Counted from the first letter of the stretch, positions 9,277 to 17,882 are shown. The stretch is DNA of 64,000 nt from a bacterium YEK0313 (GCA_000751295.2 CCMO02000001.1:1413501-1477500), one strand, 5' to 3'. Notes: generated by a model not told the origin, from the letters alone. Numbers and translations are program-made.

Positions 9277-10992
9277 TCAGAGCGGCAGTTCGGGCTCCGG
9301 ATCGCGCGGCAGCGGCGGCTGCGGCCGGTCGAGCCTGCGCAGCGTCCAGCGCACGCTCGGCATCTCGCCCGAACGGCCTTCGATGACGAGCTGGGCGGTG
9401 CGTCGCGGCCCTTCGGGCATGGCGAGCGCGATGCTCTCCTCGATCGCGACGCCGGCCTCGGTCGCAAACACCCAGGCCTCGCCCGTCGGCAGGAGCAGGA
9501 GCACCGAGCGCGCCTGCTCGGTCGGCACCGGCTGGACGCTCGGATGCAGGTGGAAGCGCAGCGTATAGGGCTGATCCGCGCCCTCGAGCGTATCCTCGCC
9601 GTCGAGCCTTTCGCCCTCGGCGGCGAGGCTCAGCACCCGGTGCACGGTCACGCCGAGGCGCTGGCGATAGCCGTCGTGGCTGGCGGCCAGCGTCAGGTCG
9701 TGCCGTTCGGCGGCGACCCGGCCCGGCCCTGACATCACCGCGCCCTCGGCCGGCCCCTTGTCGACGAAGCGGGACGACGAGCGGTCGGCCACCGTGACCG
9801 TCGAATGGGCCGCGGTCTTGCGCGCCTCGCGCCGCCAGCTCGCCCGGTTGACCGCCGGCATGCCGCAATTCATCACCAGCAGCTGCCGGCCGGTCGACAG
9901 TTCGAACGACAGCGTCCCGGCATGAGCACCGGCGCTGTAGCGGGCCGGCGGCGGCGCGCCGACATCGGCGATGAGCACGGTGGCGCCGGCCTCCAGCCGC
10001 TCGAAGCCGCTGTGCGGCGCCGAGCGCGGCACACTGCCCCGGCTTTCGTCATAGACGAGCGCCGTCGTCACGAGGTCGATGCCCGTCGGGCCCATGCCGT
10101 TGAACCGGGCGATCGTGCCGTCGCCGAGCCGGAAGAACCGGATCATCGGCATCATCCGGTCGACGGCGGTCAGGATCGCCGCCGGCGGCGTGACATTGCG
10201 CGCCGGAAACAGCTGGCGCAGGGGCAGGAGGTCGAGCACCAGGCCGACCAGCACGCCCGGATCGCGGCTGACATGGCCGCCATCGGGCAGGATCTGCCGC
10301 TCCAGCTCCTCGCCGAGCCGCTGCGAAGCCCATTTCAGCAGCTTGTCCTCGCCTTCCAGGCACAGGCCCGCCGTCACCAGCGCGATCAGGACGGACAGCC
10401 GCGGGGCGCCCGGCGCGAGGGTTGCATATTGCGCGTCCAGCACCCTCAGCTGCCACCACAGCGACCGGGCGAAGCGCCGGTAGAACATCTCGTCCGCGCC
10501 CGCGAGCAGCAGGCCGGACGCGGCGAGCCAGGCTCTCAGGCGCTCGGCGGTGACCAGCGGCTGCCAGCCCGAACGGTGTTCGCGTCCCTGAGCGGCCAGC
10601 CAGGCCTCCACCAGGGTCCGGGCGGCGGCGGCGGCCTCCGGCGACCCGGCGGCACGCAGATGGCGCAGCCAGCCGAAGCCGGCGAGCGCCTCCTGCCAGT
10701 CCTCCGAGGGCGGCGTCGCGGCGAACGGATCGGCGGCCTGGATGGTGCGGCCGGCGAAGACGTGCAGGCCGGCGATGATCTCGTCGGCCCGCACCGGATC
10801 GGCGGTGCGCAGTTCCTGCGGCACGAGGAGGATGCGCGGCGTCTGGCTGCGGCCGCGCCAGATCCGCATCATGCCGGCGCCGACCGGCCAGCCGCGCGCG
10901 CGCCGGTAATAGCCGACCGCCGCGAGCCGACCGGCAACGATCCGCTCAGCTATCCACCCCAGGGTTCTTGCGACCAACCCGTTCGCCCTCAA
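9277..10992 (-). CDS. Heparinase II/III family protein
   Basis: About 571 residues. The N-terminal alpha-helical toroid covers residues 50-330 (WLRHLRAAGS, HVSRDPGVLVGLVLDLLPLRQLF, MMPMIRFFRLGDGTIARFNGMGP). It is followed by a C-terminal beta-sandwich (GTLSFELSTGRQLLVMNCG, then HSTVTVADRSSSRF). This is the heparinase II/III fold of polysaccharide lyases; in alphaproteobacteria these proteins sit upstream of purH and their substrate is unproved. The start is uncertain: homologous-looking sequence (VARTLGWIAERIV, LRTADP) begins before the first ATG (10872), so a TTG at 10992 or 10977 is likely. I used 10992. Confidence 0.8.
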   Translation of the reverse strand: MRANGLVARTLGWIAERIVAGRLAAVGYYRRARGWPVGAGMMRIWRGRSQTPRILLVPQELRTADPVRADEIIAGLHVFAGRTIQAADPFAATPPSEDWQEALAGFGWLRHLRAAGSPEAAAAARTLVEAWLAAQGREHRSGWQPLVTAERLRAWLAASGLLLAGADEMFYRRFARSLWWQLRVLDAQYATLAPGAPRLSVLIALVTAGLCLEGEDKLLKWASQRLGEELERQILPDGGHVSRDPGVLVGLVLDLLPLRQLFPARNVTPPAAILTAVDRMMPMIRFFRLGDGTIARFNGMGPTGIDLVTTALVYDESRGSVPRSAPHSGFERLEAGATVLIADVGAPPPARYSAGAHAGTLSFELSTGRQLLVMNCGMPAVNRASWRREARKTAAHSTVTVADRSSSRFVDKGPAEGAVMSGPGRVAAERHDLTLAASHDGYRQRLGVTVHRVLSLAAEGERLDGEDTLEGADQPYTLRFHLHPSVQPVPTEQARSVLLLLPTGEAWVFATEAGVAIEESIALAMPEGPRRTAQLVIEGRSGEMPSVRWTLRRLDRPQPPLPRDPEPELPL

Positions 10993-11178
10993 ACAATCTG
11001 TGCCGGCCCCACGGCCTGCCGAATCGCCGCGCCAGTCATAGCCGGTTCGATCAGCGACCGGTGCCCCATACAAGACACGGCTGCATTTCCAAGGTGTTAA
11101 CCATTTTCGCGCTTTGATGCCGGCCATGCGGCCAAGGCGGCGAAAGCCCTTTCGACAGCTGGTGATGGAGTTTGTTGC

Positions 11179-11991
11179 GTGTCTCGATCGACCCTCCTGG
11201 CGGGTATCTCCGCCCTCGCCGTGATGGTCTCGCCCGCGGGCGCGGCCGAAGCCGTCTCCGGACGTTATGAGATCCTGATCGGCGGCCTGCAGGTGGGCGT
11301 CGCCGGCTTCGAGGGACGCATTTCCAACGACGCCTACGAAACCTCGGTCTCGGTCCGGCTGTCGGGCGTCTCCCGGCTCATCGCCTCCGGCCGCGGCTCG
11401 GCGACCGCCTCCGGCCGCATCGTCGGCGGCCGCGCCGTGCCGTCGAACTATGCGCTCACCCTGCAGACCACCCAGCAGAACGAGGCGGTCCGCATGGCCA
11501 TGGCCGGCGGCGCCATCCGCAGCTTCAGCGCCGAGCCGGCCCGCCCCGAGGCGCCAGACCAGGTGCCGGTCACCCCCGGCCATCGCCAGGGCGTGCTCGA
11601 CCCGCTCGCCGCCGCGCTGTTCGTCGTCGGCAGCGCCGGCCCCGCCGTCGGCGCGGAGGCCTGCAACCGCACCTTCCCGATCTTCGACGGCCGGCAGCGC
11701 TACGACCTGTCCTTCTCCTATGCCCGGACCGAGGAGCTGAAGGTCGCCGGCTATTCCGGTCAGGCGGTCGTCTGCAATGCCCGCTACCGGCCGATCGCCG
11801 GCCACCGGCCGTCGCAGACCCAGGCCATGGAGCAGAACCGCGACATGCAGGTGTGGCTCGCGCCGGTTGCGGCGACCCGCACGCTGGTTCCGGTGCGCAT
11901 CAAGATCCGCACGCCCGTCGGCATGGCCCAGATCGAGCCGACCCGCCTGGAGCTCGGCAGCCCCGCCTCGACGGCTTCCGTCGCACCCTGA
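11179..11991 (+). CDS. DUF3108 domain-containing secreted protein
   Basis: A 270-residue protein with a signal peptide (MSRSTLLAGISALAVMVSPAGA) and a DUF3108 beta-barrel-like body. The pattern YEILIGGLQVGVAGFEGRISNDAYETSVSVRLSG at residues 30-63 is typical, as is the late VRIKIRTPVGMAQIEPTRLE. The two cysteines in EACNRTFPIFDG and VVCNARY may pair in the periplasm. Function is unknown. The start codon is GTG at 11179. The gene is divergent from the heparinase-like gene. Confidence 0.85.
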   Translation: MSRSTLLAGISALAVMVSPAGAAEAVSGRYEILIGGLQVGVAGFEGRISNDAYETSVSVRLSGVSRLIASGRGSATASGRIVGGRAVPSNYALTLQTTQQNEAVRMAMAGGAIRSFSAEPARPEAPDQVPVTPGHRQGVLDPLAAALFVVGSAGPAVGAEACNRTFPIFDGRQRYDLSFSYARTEELKVAGYSGQAVVCNARYRPIAGHRPSQTQAMEQNRDMQVWLAPVAATRTLVPVRIKIRTPVGMAQIEPTRLELGSPASTASVAP

Positions 11992-12016
11992 GGCAGGACC
12001 GGAACGCCATGCCGCG

Positions 12017-12034
12017 ACGCCGCCCCTGCGGCGT
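12017..12034 (+). terminator. Candidate stem-loop downstream of the DUF3108 gene
   Basis: ACGCCGC-CCCT-GCGGCGT forms a perfect 7-bp GC-rich stem 25 bases after the stop codon at 11991. Only GTTG follows, not a U-run, so termination would be weak or Rho-assisted. Confidence 0.4.
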
Positions 12035-12253
12035 GTTGCCGCGTCCTGCGCCGGCAAAGGAGGCAAGGCGCGCCGAACTTGCGGGCGCGCTGCCGGAGAT
12101 TTGGGCAAAGGCTGAATTTGTCACGAAAAACGGGTTGCCGTGCGGCACTCCATGGTCTTTGCTGCCTTCGACGTTCTAAGGGACACGTCCCAGTCCGGGT
12201 CCGGGCCGCGGCAATGGTCCGGCGTTCACAAGAATATGCCGAAGGGCTCCGCC

Positions 12254-13306
12254 ATGACCGATCTCCCGCGCTACCGTCCGACCCGCCGTGACAGCCTGAA
12301 GCTTGCCGCGGCCGCCGCCCTGACGGGGCTTGCCGCGCCCGCGGTCCATGCGCAGGCGACCACCAATGTCCGCTTCACGCTCGACTGGCGCTTCGAGGGG
12401 CCCGCCGGCCTGTTCCTGATGGCGCTGGAGAAGGGGCATTTCCGCGCCGAAGGGCTGAACGTCTCGGTCGACGCCGCGTCGGGCTCGCGCGAGGGTGTCA
12501 CGCGCGTGGCATCCGGCACCTACGACATGGGATTCGGCGACATCAATTCGATGATCCGCTTCCGCGACGAGAACCCGACCGTCGACCTGAAGGCGGTGAT
12601 GATGGTTTACGACCGCCCGCCTTTCTCGATCGTCGGGCGCCGGTCGCGCGGCATCACCACCGACGTGAAAAGCCTCGAAGGCAAGAAGTTCGGCGCACCG
12701 ACGCCGGACGCCGCCTATGCGCAATGGCCGATCTTCCGCGCGGTGAACAATCTCAACGAATCGACCATGCGCTTCGAGAATGTCGGCTTTCCCGTGCGCG
12801 AGCCGATGCTCGCCTCGGGTGAGGTCGACGCCATCTTCGGCTTCGCCCATTCCTCCTACATCAACCTGAAATCGCGCGGCGTGCCCGACAGCGACATCAT
12901 CGTGCTGCACATGTACGACTATGGCGTCGAGCTCTACGGCAACGTGCTGATGCCGAGCCCGGGCTTCCTGCAGGCCAATCGTGCGGCGGTCGCCGGCTTC
13001 AACCGCGCAGTGGTCAAGGGCATCCGCGACTGCATCGCCGACCAGGCGGCCGCGGTGAAGCTGGTGCTCGCGCGCAATGACGTCGCGCGCCAGGAAACCG
13101 AGGCCGAGCGCCTCAAGATGACCGTCGACAACTACGTCTTCACGCCCTGGGTGAAGGCCAACGGCGTCGGCGGCATCGATCCAGCGCGCATGACCAAGGC
13201 CATCGACCAGATCGGGCTGACCTTCACCTACAAGAACAAGCCGAAGGTCGAGGACGTGTTCCTTGCCGAGCTCCTGCCCGCCCCGACCGACCGGCGGCTC
13301 GCCTGA
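12254..13306 (+). CDS. ABC transporter substrate-binding protein, NMT1/THI5-like
   Basis: The 350-residue protein is a periplasmic binding protein of the NMT1/THI5 (SsuA/TauA-like) type. The N-terminus carries a twin-arginine-like export signal (RRDSLKLAAAAALTGLAAPAVHAQ). The fold signature VRFTLDWRFEGPAGLFLMALEKGHFRAEGLNVSV is split across residues 33-66. Later come GSREGVTRVASGTYDMGFGD and LEGKKFGAPTPDAAY. Ligands in this family include pyrimidine precursors of thiamine, sulfonates, nitrate and riboflavin. The ligand here is not determined, and I see no TPP riboswitch upstream. The ATG at 12254 follows GAAGGG. It heads a three-gene import operon with the ATPase and permease genes. Confidence 0.9.
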   Translation: MTDLPRYRPTRRDSLKLAAAAALTGLAAPAVHAQATTNVRFTLDWRFEGPAGLFLMALEKGHFRAEGLNVSVDAASGSREGVTRVASGTYDMGFGDINSMIRFRDENPTVDLKAVMMVYDRPPFSIVGRRSRGITTDVKSLEGKKFGAPTPDAAYAQWPIFRAVNNLNESTMRFENVGFPVREPMLASGEVDAIFGFAHSSYINLKSRGVPDSDIIVLHMYDYGVELYGNVLMPSPGFLQANRAAVAGFNRAVVKGIRDCIADQAAAVKLVLARNDVARQETEAERLKMTVDNYVFTPWVKANGVGGIDPARMTKAIDQIGLTFTYKNKPKVEDVFLAELLPAPTDRRLA

Positions 13307-13349
13307 GCCCGCATCGAACGCCTGCGACGGGGCGGAACCGCCCCTTCTT

Positions 13350-14162
13350 GTGCCGCCTCCCGCCGGAAGCCCGTCCTTGCGCCCTTTCGTTGAACTGACC
13401 GATGTCAGCCATACCTACGCGACCGACGCGACGCTGGCCGTCGACGGTCTCGACCTGAAGGTCGCGGAAGGCGAGTTTGCCGCCGTGGTCGGCCCGTCCG
13501 GCTGCGGCAAGTCGACCCTGATGAAGCTGGCGACCGGCCTGCAGTTCCCGCAGAAGGGCGTGGTCATGGTCGACGGCGGCAGGGTCGCCGCGCCGGTCAA
13601 GATTGCCGGCATGGCGTTCCAGGCGCCGACGCTGCTGCCCTGGCGCACGACGATCGAGAACCTGATGCTGCCGCTGGAGATCGTCGAGCCGCATCGCTCG
13701 CGGCTGCGCCGCCATCGGGGCGAATATGTCGACAAGGCCCTCGCTCTGCTCGAATCGGTCGGGCTGAAGGATGCCGGCGACAAGTTCCCCTGGCAGCTCT
13801 CCGGCGGCATGCAGCAGCGCGCCTCGCTCTGCCGGGCGCTGATCCACGAACCCAAGCTGCTGATGCTGGACGAGCCGTTCGGCGCGCTCGACGCCTTCAC
13901 GCGCGAGGAATTGTGGTGCGTCATCCGCGACCTGCATGCGCGCGGGAATTTCACCGTCATCCTGGTCACCCACGACCTGCGCGAGGCGGCCTTCCTCGCC
14001 GACCGGATCTTCTGCATGTCGTCGCGGCCCGGCCGGATCATCGCCGAGCGCGCCGTCGAATTCCCGCGCCCACGCGACCTCGAACTGACCTACACGCCGG
14101 AATTCTCCGACATCGTCCACGACCTGCGCGCCCGCATCGCGGAAGCGCGCGCGACCGTTTGA
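13350..14162 (+). CDS. ABC transporter ATP-binding protein (SsuB/TauB type)
   Basis: The ATPase subunit of the NMT1-type importer, about 270 residues. It has Walker A GPSGCGKST, Q-loop FQAPTLLPWRTTIENLMLPLE, signature LSGGMQQRASLCRAL, Walker B LLMLDEPFGALDAFTRE and the switch histidine in VTHDLREA. The LPWRT and MQQR variants are typical of nitrate/sulfonate/taurine-type ATPases. The start is unclear: I used the GTG at 13350, but a TTG at 13377 or an ATG at 13263 overlapping the binding-protein gene are also in frame. The extra N-terminal residues are low complexity. Confidence 0.9.
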   Translation: MPPPAGSPSLRPFVELTDVSHTYATDATLAVDGLDLKVAEGEFAAVVGPSGCGKSTLMKLATGLQFPQKGVVMVDGGRVAAPVKIAGMAFQAPTLLPWRTTIENLMLPLEIVEPHRSRLRRHRGEYVDKALALLESVGLKDAGDKFPWQLSGGMQQRASLCRALIHEPKLLMLDEPFGALDAFTREELWCVIRDLHARGNFTVILVTHDLREAAFLADRIFCMSSRPGRIIAERAVEFPRPRDLELTYTPEFSDIVHDLRARIAEARATV

Positions 14163-14170
14163 GGGCGGCC

Positions 14171-15052
14171 ATGGAGGCTCTGTTCGACGCCCTCTTGTCC
14201 TGGTGGCCGATCGCCCTGATCGCCGCCACCATCGGCTATGTCGTGCTGCTGCTCGCGCGCGTCGTCACGGAACCGGCGCTCGACCGGTCCAAACTGTCGC
14301 TGCAGCTCGCGCCGCTCGTCTGCACCGCCGGCACCTTTCTCGTCTGGGAACTGTTCTGCCGGCTCTTCGGCATTTCCACCTTCATCCTGCCGGCGCCGAG
14401 CCATATCACGCTCGCCTTGTGGGAGTTCCGCCGCCAGATCGGCGTCCATTCCTTTCACACGGCCTGGATGACGCTCGCCGGCTTCGGCCTGGCGGTCGCC
14501 TTCGGCATCCTGCTCGGCCTGCTGCTCGGCGCGAGCCGGTTCTTCTATGCCGGCTTCTATCCCCTGCTCGTCGGCTTCAATTCGGTGCCGAAGGTCGCGG
14601 TCGTGCCGATCCTGGTGATCTGGTTCGGCGTCGGTTGGCTGCCGGCCGTGCTCACCGCCTTCATGATCTCGTTCTTTCCGATCGTGGTGAACGTCGCCAC
14701 CGGCCTTGCCACCATCGAGCCGGAGGTCGAGGACGTGCTGAAAGCGCTCGGCGCCTCCAAGATGCAGATCATGACCAAGGTCGGCATCCCCCGCTCGCTG
14801 CCCTATTTTTTCGGCTCGCTGAAGGTTGCCATCACGCTCGCCTATGTCGGCTCGGTGATCGCCGAATACAACGCTTCGCGCTTCGGCATCGGCAATCTGA
14901 TGGCGCGCGCCTCGGCCGATTTCAACGTGCCGCTGCTGTTCGCCGCCCTGATCGCCCTCGCGGTCCTCGGCGTCGCCATGTACATGGCGACCGTCTGGCT
15001 GGAGAACCGTATGACCGGCTGGGCCCAGCGTTCGTCCTTCGCCGCCACCTGA
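14171..15052 (+). CDS. ABC transporter permease (SsuC/TauC type)
   Basis: The membrane subunit of the NMT1-type importer, 293 residues and about seven hydrophobic segments. The cytoplasmic EAA loop that docks on the ATPase is DVLKALGASKMQIMTKVGIPRSLPYFFGSLK. Typical early motifs are LPAPSHITLALWEF and FNSVPKVAVVPILVIWFGVG. The first membrane segment (PIALIAATIGYVVLLLARVV) precedes the usual core and may be an extra helix. The ATG at 14171 is 8 bases after the ATPase stop, so translation is probably coupled. Confidence 0.92.
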   Translation: MEALFDALLSWWPIALIAATIGYVVLLLARVVTEPALDRSKLSLQLAPLVCTAGTFLVWELFCRLFGISTFILPAPSHITLALWEFRRQIGVHSFHTAWMTLAGFGLAVAFGILLGLLLGASRFFYAGFYPLLVGFNSVPKVAVVPILVIWFGVGWLPAVLTAFMISFFPIVVNVATGLATIEPEVEDVLKALGASKMQIMTKVGIPRSLPYFFGSLKVAITLAYVGSVIAEYNASRFGIGNLMARASADFNVPLLFAALIALAVLGVAMYMATVWLENRMTGWAQRSSFAAT

Positions 15053-15066
15053 TCCCGCCGCCGCGT

Positions 15067-15084
15067 GGCAAGCTGGCGCTTGCC
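15067..15084 (+). terminator. Candidate stem-loop after the NMT1-type ABC operon
   Basis: GGCAAGC-TGGC-GCTTGCC is a perfect 7-bp hairpin beginning 15 bases after the permease stop codon. It is followed by CCTTGAGG rather than a U-run, so it may be a weak or factor-dependent terminator. Confidence 0.4.
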
Positions 15085-15156
15085 CCTTGAGGCCGGGCGC
15101 TTCATAAATCGTGCCTCGCGGGGCGCAGCCCGCGGCTTGTCCGACAATGGGGCCCC

Positions 15157-15447
15157 ATGAAAGCGATCTTCGACGTCATCATCATCGCCCTCAACATCTA
15201 CTGGTGGGTGATCATCGCCTCCGCGGTCCTGTCCTGGCTCGTCGCCTTCAACGTGGTGAACTACCGCAATGCCATCGTTGCCCAGATCGACCAGACCCTG
15301 CGGGCGCTGACCGAGCCGGTGCTCGGGCCGATCCGCGCGCGCATGCCCAATACCGGCGCGGTCGACCTGTCGCCGATCGTCGTCCTGCTGGGCATCATCC
15401 TGATCCAGCAGATCATCTACCGCTACGGCTATCCTTACGTGTTCTGA
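15157..15447 (+). CDS. YggT family membrane protein
   Basis: A 96-residue protein with two hydrophobic segments, FDVIIIALNIYWWVIIASAVLSWLV and VDLSPIVVLLGIILIQQII. Between them lies the conserved YggT loop LRALTEPVLGPIRARMPNTGAVDLSP. YggT proteins are linked to cell-envelope homeostasis or osmotic tolerance, with no defined biochemistry. It sits 5 bases upstream of a DUF167 (YggU-like) gene; the yggT-yggU pairing is conserved widely in Proteobacteria. Confidence 0.93.
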   Translation: MKAIFDVIIIALNIYWWVIIASAVLSWLVAFNVVNYRNAIVAQIDQTLRALTEPVLGPIRARMPNTGAVDLSPIVVLLGIILIQQIIYRYGYPYVF

Positions 15448-15452
15448 GGCCG

Positions 15453-16091
15453 ATGATGACGGCCGCCCCCTACCGCCTCGCCGACCACGCCCTGCTCATC
15501 GACGTGCGGCTGACGCCGCGCGGCGGCCGTGACGCGCTGGAAACGATCGACCGGCTCGCCGATGGCCGCACCGTGGTGAAGGCGCGCGTCCGCGCGGCGC
15601 CCGAGGACGGCAAGGCCAATGCCGCCCTGGAGGACCTCGTCGCCGCCCGTTTCGGCGTGCCGAGGTCCAAGGTCAATGTCGTGCAGGGCAAGACGGCCCG
15701 CCTCAAGACGGTGGCGGTCGAAGGCGACCCGGCCGGCCTTGCCGCCCGCGCCGGACAGCTTTTCGCCGGCGCGGCGGCCGTGTTTCTCCTCGCCGGCGCG
15801 CTGCTGGCCGGCACGGCCGCACCGGCCGCGGCCCAGTTCATCGCCCGCGGCGACATCTGCACCAGCAACAACGAGTTCCTGCGCACGCGGGCCATCGTCG
15901 AGCGCGCCGGGCTCGCAGGCCCGGACAAGAGCCGGCTGGTCCGCACCCTGCGCGCGGCTCAGACCCTGGCTGAAGAAGGTTGCCCCAATCGCGACGGCTG
16001 GCTGATCCGCCGCGCCGTCGGCATGCTGAACTCGGTCAACCGGGAGGTGCGCAACCCGCCCGTGGACCTGCCGCTGTTCCTGAGGGACTGA
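15453..16091 (+). CDS. DUF167 (YggU) domain fused to a secreted-type C-terminal domain
   Basis: The 212-residue frame contains two apparently separate proteins. Residues 1-107 are a complete DUF167/YggU domain (VRLTPRGGRDALE, VRAAPEDGKANAALEDLVAARF). Instead of a stop codon, the frame continues at about residue 107 into a hydrophobic stretch AGAAAVFLLAGALLAGTAAP and a signal-peptidase-like APAAAQF. A 75-residue domain with two cysteines follows (DICTSNNEFLRTRAIVERAG, EEGCPNRDGWLIRRAVGML). I do not recognise that domain. There is no ATG in any plus frame near the junction; the only in-frame internal candidate is GTG 15780. Either a true fusion or a lost stop codon/indel would explain it. Confidence 0.78.
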   Translation: MMTAAPYRLADHALLIDVRLTPRGGRDALETIDRLADGRTVVKARVRAAPEDGKANAALEDLVAARFGVPRSKVNVVQGKTARLKTVAVEGDPAGLAARAGQLFAGAAAVFLLAGALLAGTAAPAAAQFIARGDICTSNNEFLRTRAIVERAGLAGPDKSRLVRTLRAAQTLAEEGCPNRDGWLIRRAVGMLNSVNREVRNPPVDLPLFLRD

Positions 16092-16104
16092 GCCGGCGCC
16101 CGGC

Positions 16105-16464
16105 CTATTCGTTGCCGGTGCGCCTCAGTGCGCCGTCGACGAGCGCCGCCGGCCCCTTGTGCAGCTTCTCGGCGATGCCGTAGAGCTGCTCGCGCCTCGT
16201 CATCTCGGCCCAGACGTCGCGGGGATCGATGCCCATATCCACCCAGAGCACGGTCAGGTTGTAGAGGAGGTCGGCGCTCTCGCGCACCACCGCCTCGCGA
16301 TCCCCGCAGACGGCGTCGATGGTCACCTCGGCGGCTTCCTCGACCAGCTTCTTGGCCATCTTGGACCGCCCGCCCTGCATCAGCCGGGCCGTGCGCGACT
16401 GACCGGGATCGATCTGCCGCGCCTTCAGCACTGCCTTGTGCAACCGCTCCACGACATCGGACAT
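16105..16464 (-). CDS. Phosphoribosyl-ATP pyrophosphohydrolase-like (HisE/MazG) protein
   Basis: A 119-residue all-alpha nucleotide pyrophosphohydrolase. The motif KKLVEEAAEVTIDAVCGDREAVVRESADLLYNLTVLW at residues 38-74 contains the ExxEE and ExAD metal-binding pairs of the HisE/MazG superfamily. HisE cleaves PR-ATP in histidine synthesis. This copy is not next to other his genes and carries a C-terminal extension, so a housecleaning role on another nucleotide is also possible. It is convergent with the DUF167 fusion gene, only 13 bases away. Confidence 0.85.
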   Translation of the reverse strand: MSDVVERLHKAVLKARQIDPGQSRTARLMQGGRSKMAKKLVEEAAEVTIDAVCGDREAVVRESADLLYNLTVLWVDMGIDPRDVWAEMTRREQLYGIAEKLHKGPAALVDGALRRTGNE

Positions 16465-16675
16465 GGCTTAAGGATCTTTCCTGGAAATCCCCGCGAATCA
16501 GCGCGAACAATCGCCACGACGGGCAAAACCTGACACACAACAAAGGCGAGTCAATGATCGCCGCCGCGGCACTTCGCCGAGCCGGAGCCGACCATCCGGA
16601 CCGCCGCGCTGGAGAATGGGGCGCCGCGGCCGTTAGGATCGGCGGGAGTGACGATTCGGCGGAGAAGAAGACATC

Positions 16676-17578
16676 ATGTCCGCGCGCGACTGGGCCCTGC
16701 TGCTGACGCTTTCGGTGCTGTGGGGCGGCTCGTTCTTCTTCGTCAAGGTGGCGCTCACGGATCTGCCGCCGCTGACCATCGTGCTCGCCCGCGTCGGCAT
16801 CGCGGCGGCCACGCTCACCGTCGTGATCAGGGTGATGGGCGAGGCCCTGCCGCGCGGCGCCAAGGCCTGGCTGACGCTCGCGGTCATGGCGCTGCTCAAC
16901 AATCTCATCCCCTTTTCGCTGATCTTCTCCGGCCAGAAGGCGCTGCCCTCGGGCCTTGCCGCCATTCTCAACGCCACGACACCGCTCTTCACCGTGGTCG
17001 TCATGCATCTCTTCACATCCGACGAAAAGGCGACCCCGCCGAAGGTGGCGGGGCTCGTCCTCGGCTTTGCCGGTGTCGTGGTGCTGCTCGGGCCGGCCAT
17101 CGGGGGCGCCCGAGACACACCGCTCTGGGCGCTGCTCGCCTGCCTCGCCGCGGCCTTGTCCTATGCCTTTTCCGGGCTCTGGGGCCGGCGCATCAGGCCG
17201 CTCGGCATCGCCCCGACCGTCACAGCCTGGGGCCAGGTGACGCTGACCACCGCGATGATGCTGCCGGTCGTGCTGGTGACCGACCGGCCGTGGACGCTGG
17301 CGAGCCCCGGCACCGCCACCATTCTCGCGCTGATCGGCCTCGGCGTGCTGTCGACGGCCCTCGCCTATGTGATCTTTTTCCGAATCCTGGAGAGCGCAGG
17401 CCCCACCAACCTGATGCTGGTGACCTTCCTCATCCCGGTCTCGGCGATCCTGCTCGGCAGCCTGGTCCTCGGCGAGCGCCTCGCCTGGACCCATGCCGCC
17501 GGCATGGCTCTGATCGGCCTCGGTCTTGCCGCCATCGACGGCCGGCTCTGGAAACGCCTGTTCGACCGCGCGGCATGA
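16676..17578 (+). CDS. DMT family (EamA) transporter
   Basis: A 300-residue inner-membrane protein with about ten hydrophobic helices in two EamA repeats. The first repeat begins LLLTLSVLWGGSFFFVKVAL. The second is recognisable from TALAYVIFFRILESAGPTNLMLVTFLIPVSAILLGSLVLGE, whose LAYVIFFRI and PVSAILLG parts are hallmark sequences. Family members export amino acids or other metabolites; the cargo is unknown. It appears monocistronic. Confidence 0.92.
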   Translation: MSARDWALLLTLSVLWGGSFFFVKVALTDLPPLTIVLARVGIAAATLTVVIRVMGEALPRGAKAWLTLAVMALLNNLIPFSLIFSGQKALPSGLAAILNATTPLFTVVVMHLFTSDEKATPPKVAGLVLGFAGVVVLLGPAIGGARDTPLWALLACLAAALSYAFSGLWGRRIRPLGIAPTVTAWGQVTLTTAMMLPVVLVTDRPWTLASPGTATILALIGLGVLSTALAYVIFFRILESAGPTNLMLVTFLIPVSAILLGSLVLGERLAWTHAAGMALIGLGLAAIDGRLWKRLFDRAA

Positions 17579-17615
17579 CGCGCGGCCCAGACGGCGGCTC
17601 CGGCGCGGCCCGTCA

Positions 17616-17834
17616 TCAGAAGCCGGCAATCTCCACCGGGCGAATGGCCTGCCCGCAGGCGCCCGGCGGCGGCTGCATCGGCTCGAGGCCGTTCCGGTTG
17701 ACCCGTTCCGCCGAGCGGCGCGCCTCGCGGGCGAGCGCCGAGACGCGCGCCGCATCGAGCTTGCCATTGCGCAGGATGACATCGATGGCGACCAGGGCCT
17801 GATTGAGTTCGTCGAGCGCGTCGTGATCGGTCAT
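17616..17834 (-). CDS. Small hypothetical protein (72 residues)
   Basis: A 72-residue soluble protein starting MTDHDALDELNQALVAIDVILRNG. The first 55 residues look alpha-helical and could form a helical hairpin (LNQALVAIDVILRN, then AARVSALAREARRSAERVN). The tail is Pro/Gly-rich. I do not recognise a family. The start at 17834 is well supported by GGGGAAG 6 bases upstream. A nested inverted repeat sits just upstream (17849-17882) and could be an operator. The gene is convergent with the DMT exporter. Confidence 0.65.
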   Translation of the reverse strand: MTDHDALDELNQALVAIDVILRNGKLDAARVSALAREARRSAERVNRNGLEPMQPPPGACGQAIRPVEIAGF

Positions 17835-17848
17835 GGCACTTCCCCAAC

Positions 17849-17882
17849 ATCTGCGACCATCGCCAATATTGGCCATGCAGAT
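17849..17882 (-). promoter_or_regulatory. Nested inverted repeat upstream of the 72-residue protein gene
   Basis: A perfect 12-base palindrome GCCAATATTGGC (17862-17873) is enclosed by ATCTGC (17849-17854) and its complement GCAGAT (17877-17882). It lies 15 bases upstream of the minus-strand start at 17834, in an AT-richer patch than the surrounding DNA. A dimeric repressor site is possible; no regulator is identifiable. Confidence 0.35.

Noticed and set aside
9277..12108. An extended frame reaching upstream of the heparinase-like gene to 12108 on the minus strand.
   Set aside because: The extension overlaps the DUF3108 gene antisense and has no recognisable domain. The heparinase-like sequence begins near 10990.
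11992..12253. Possible TPP or other riboswitch in front of the NMT1/THI5-type importer.
   Set aside because: I searched by eye for the CUGAGA and related thiamine-box words and saw none. The region holds only a GC-rich hairpin.
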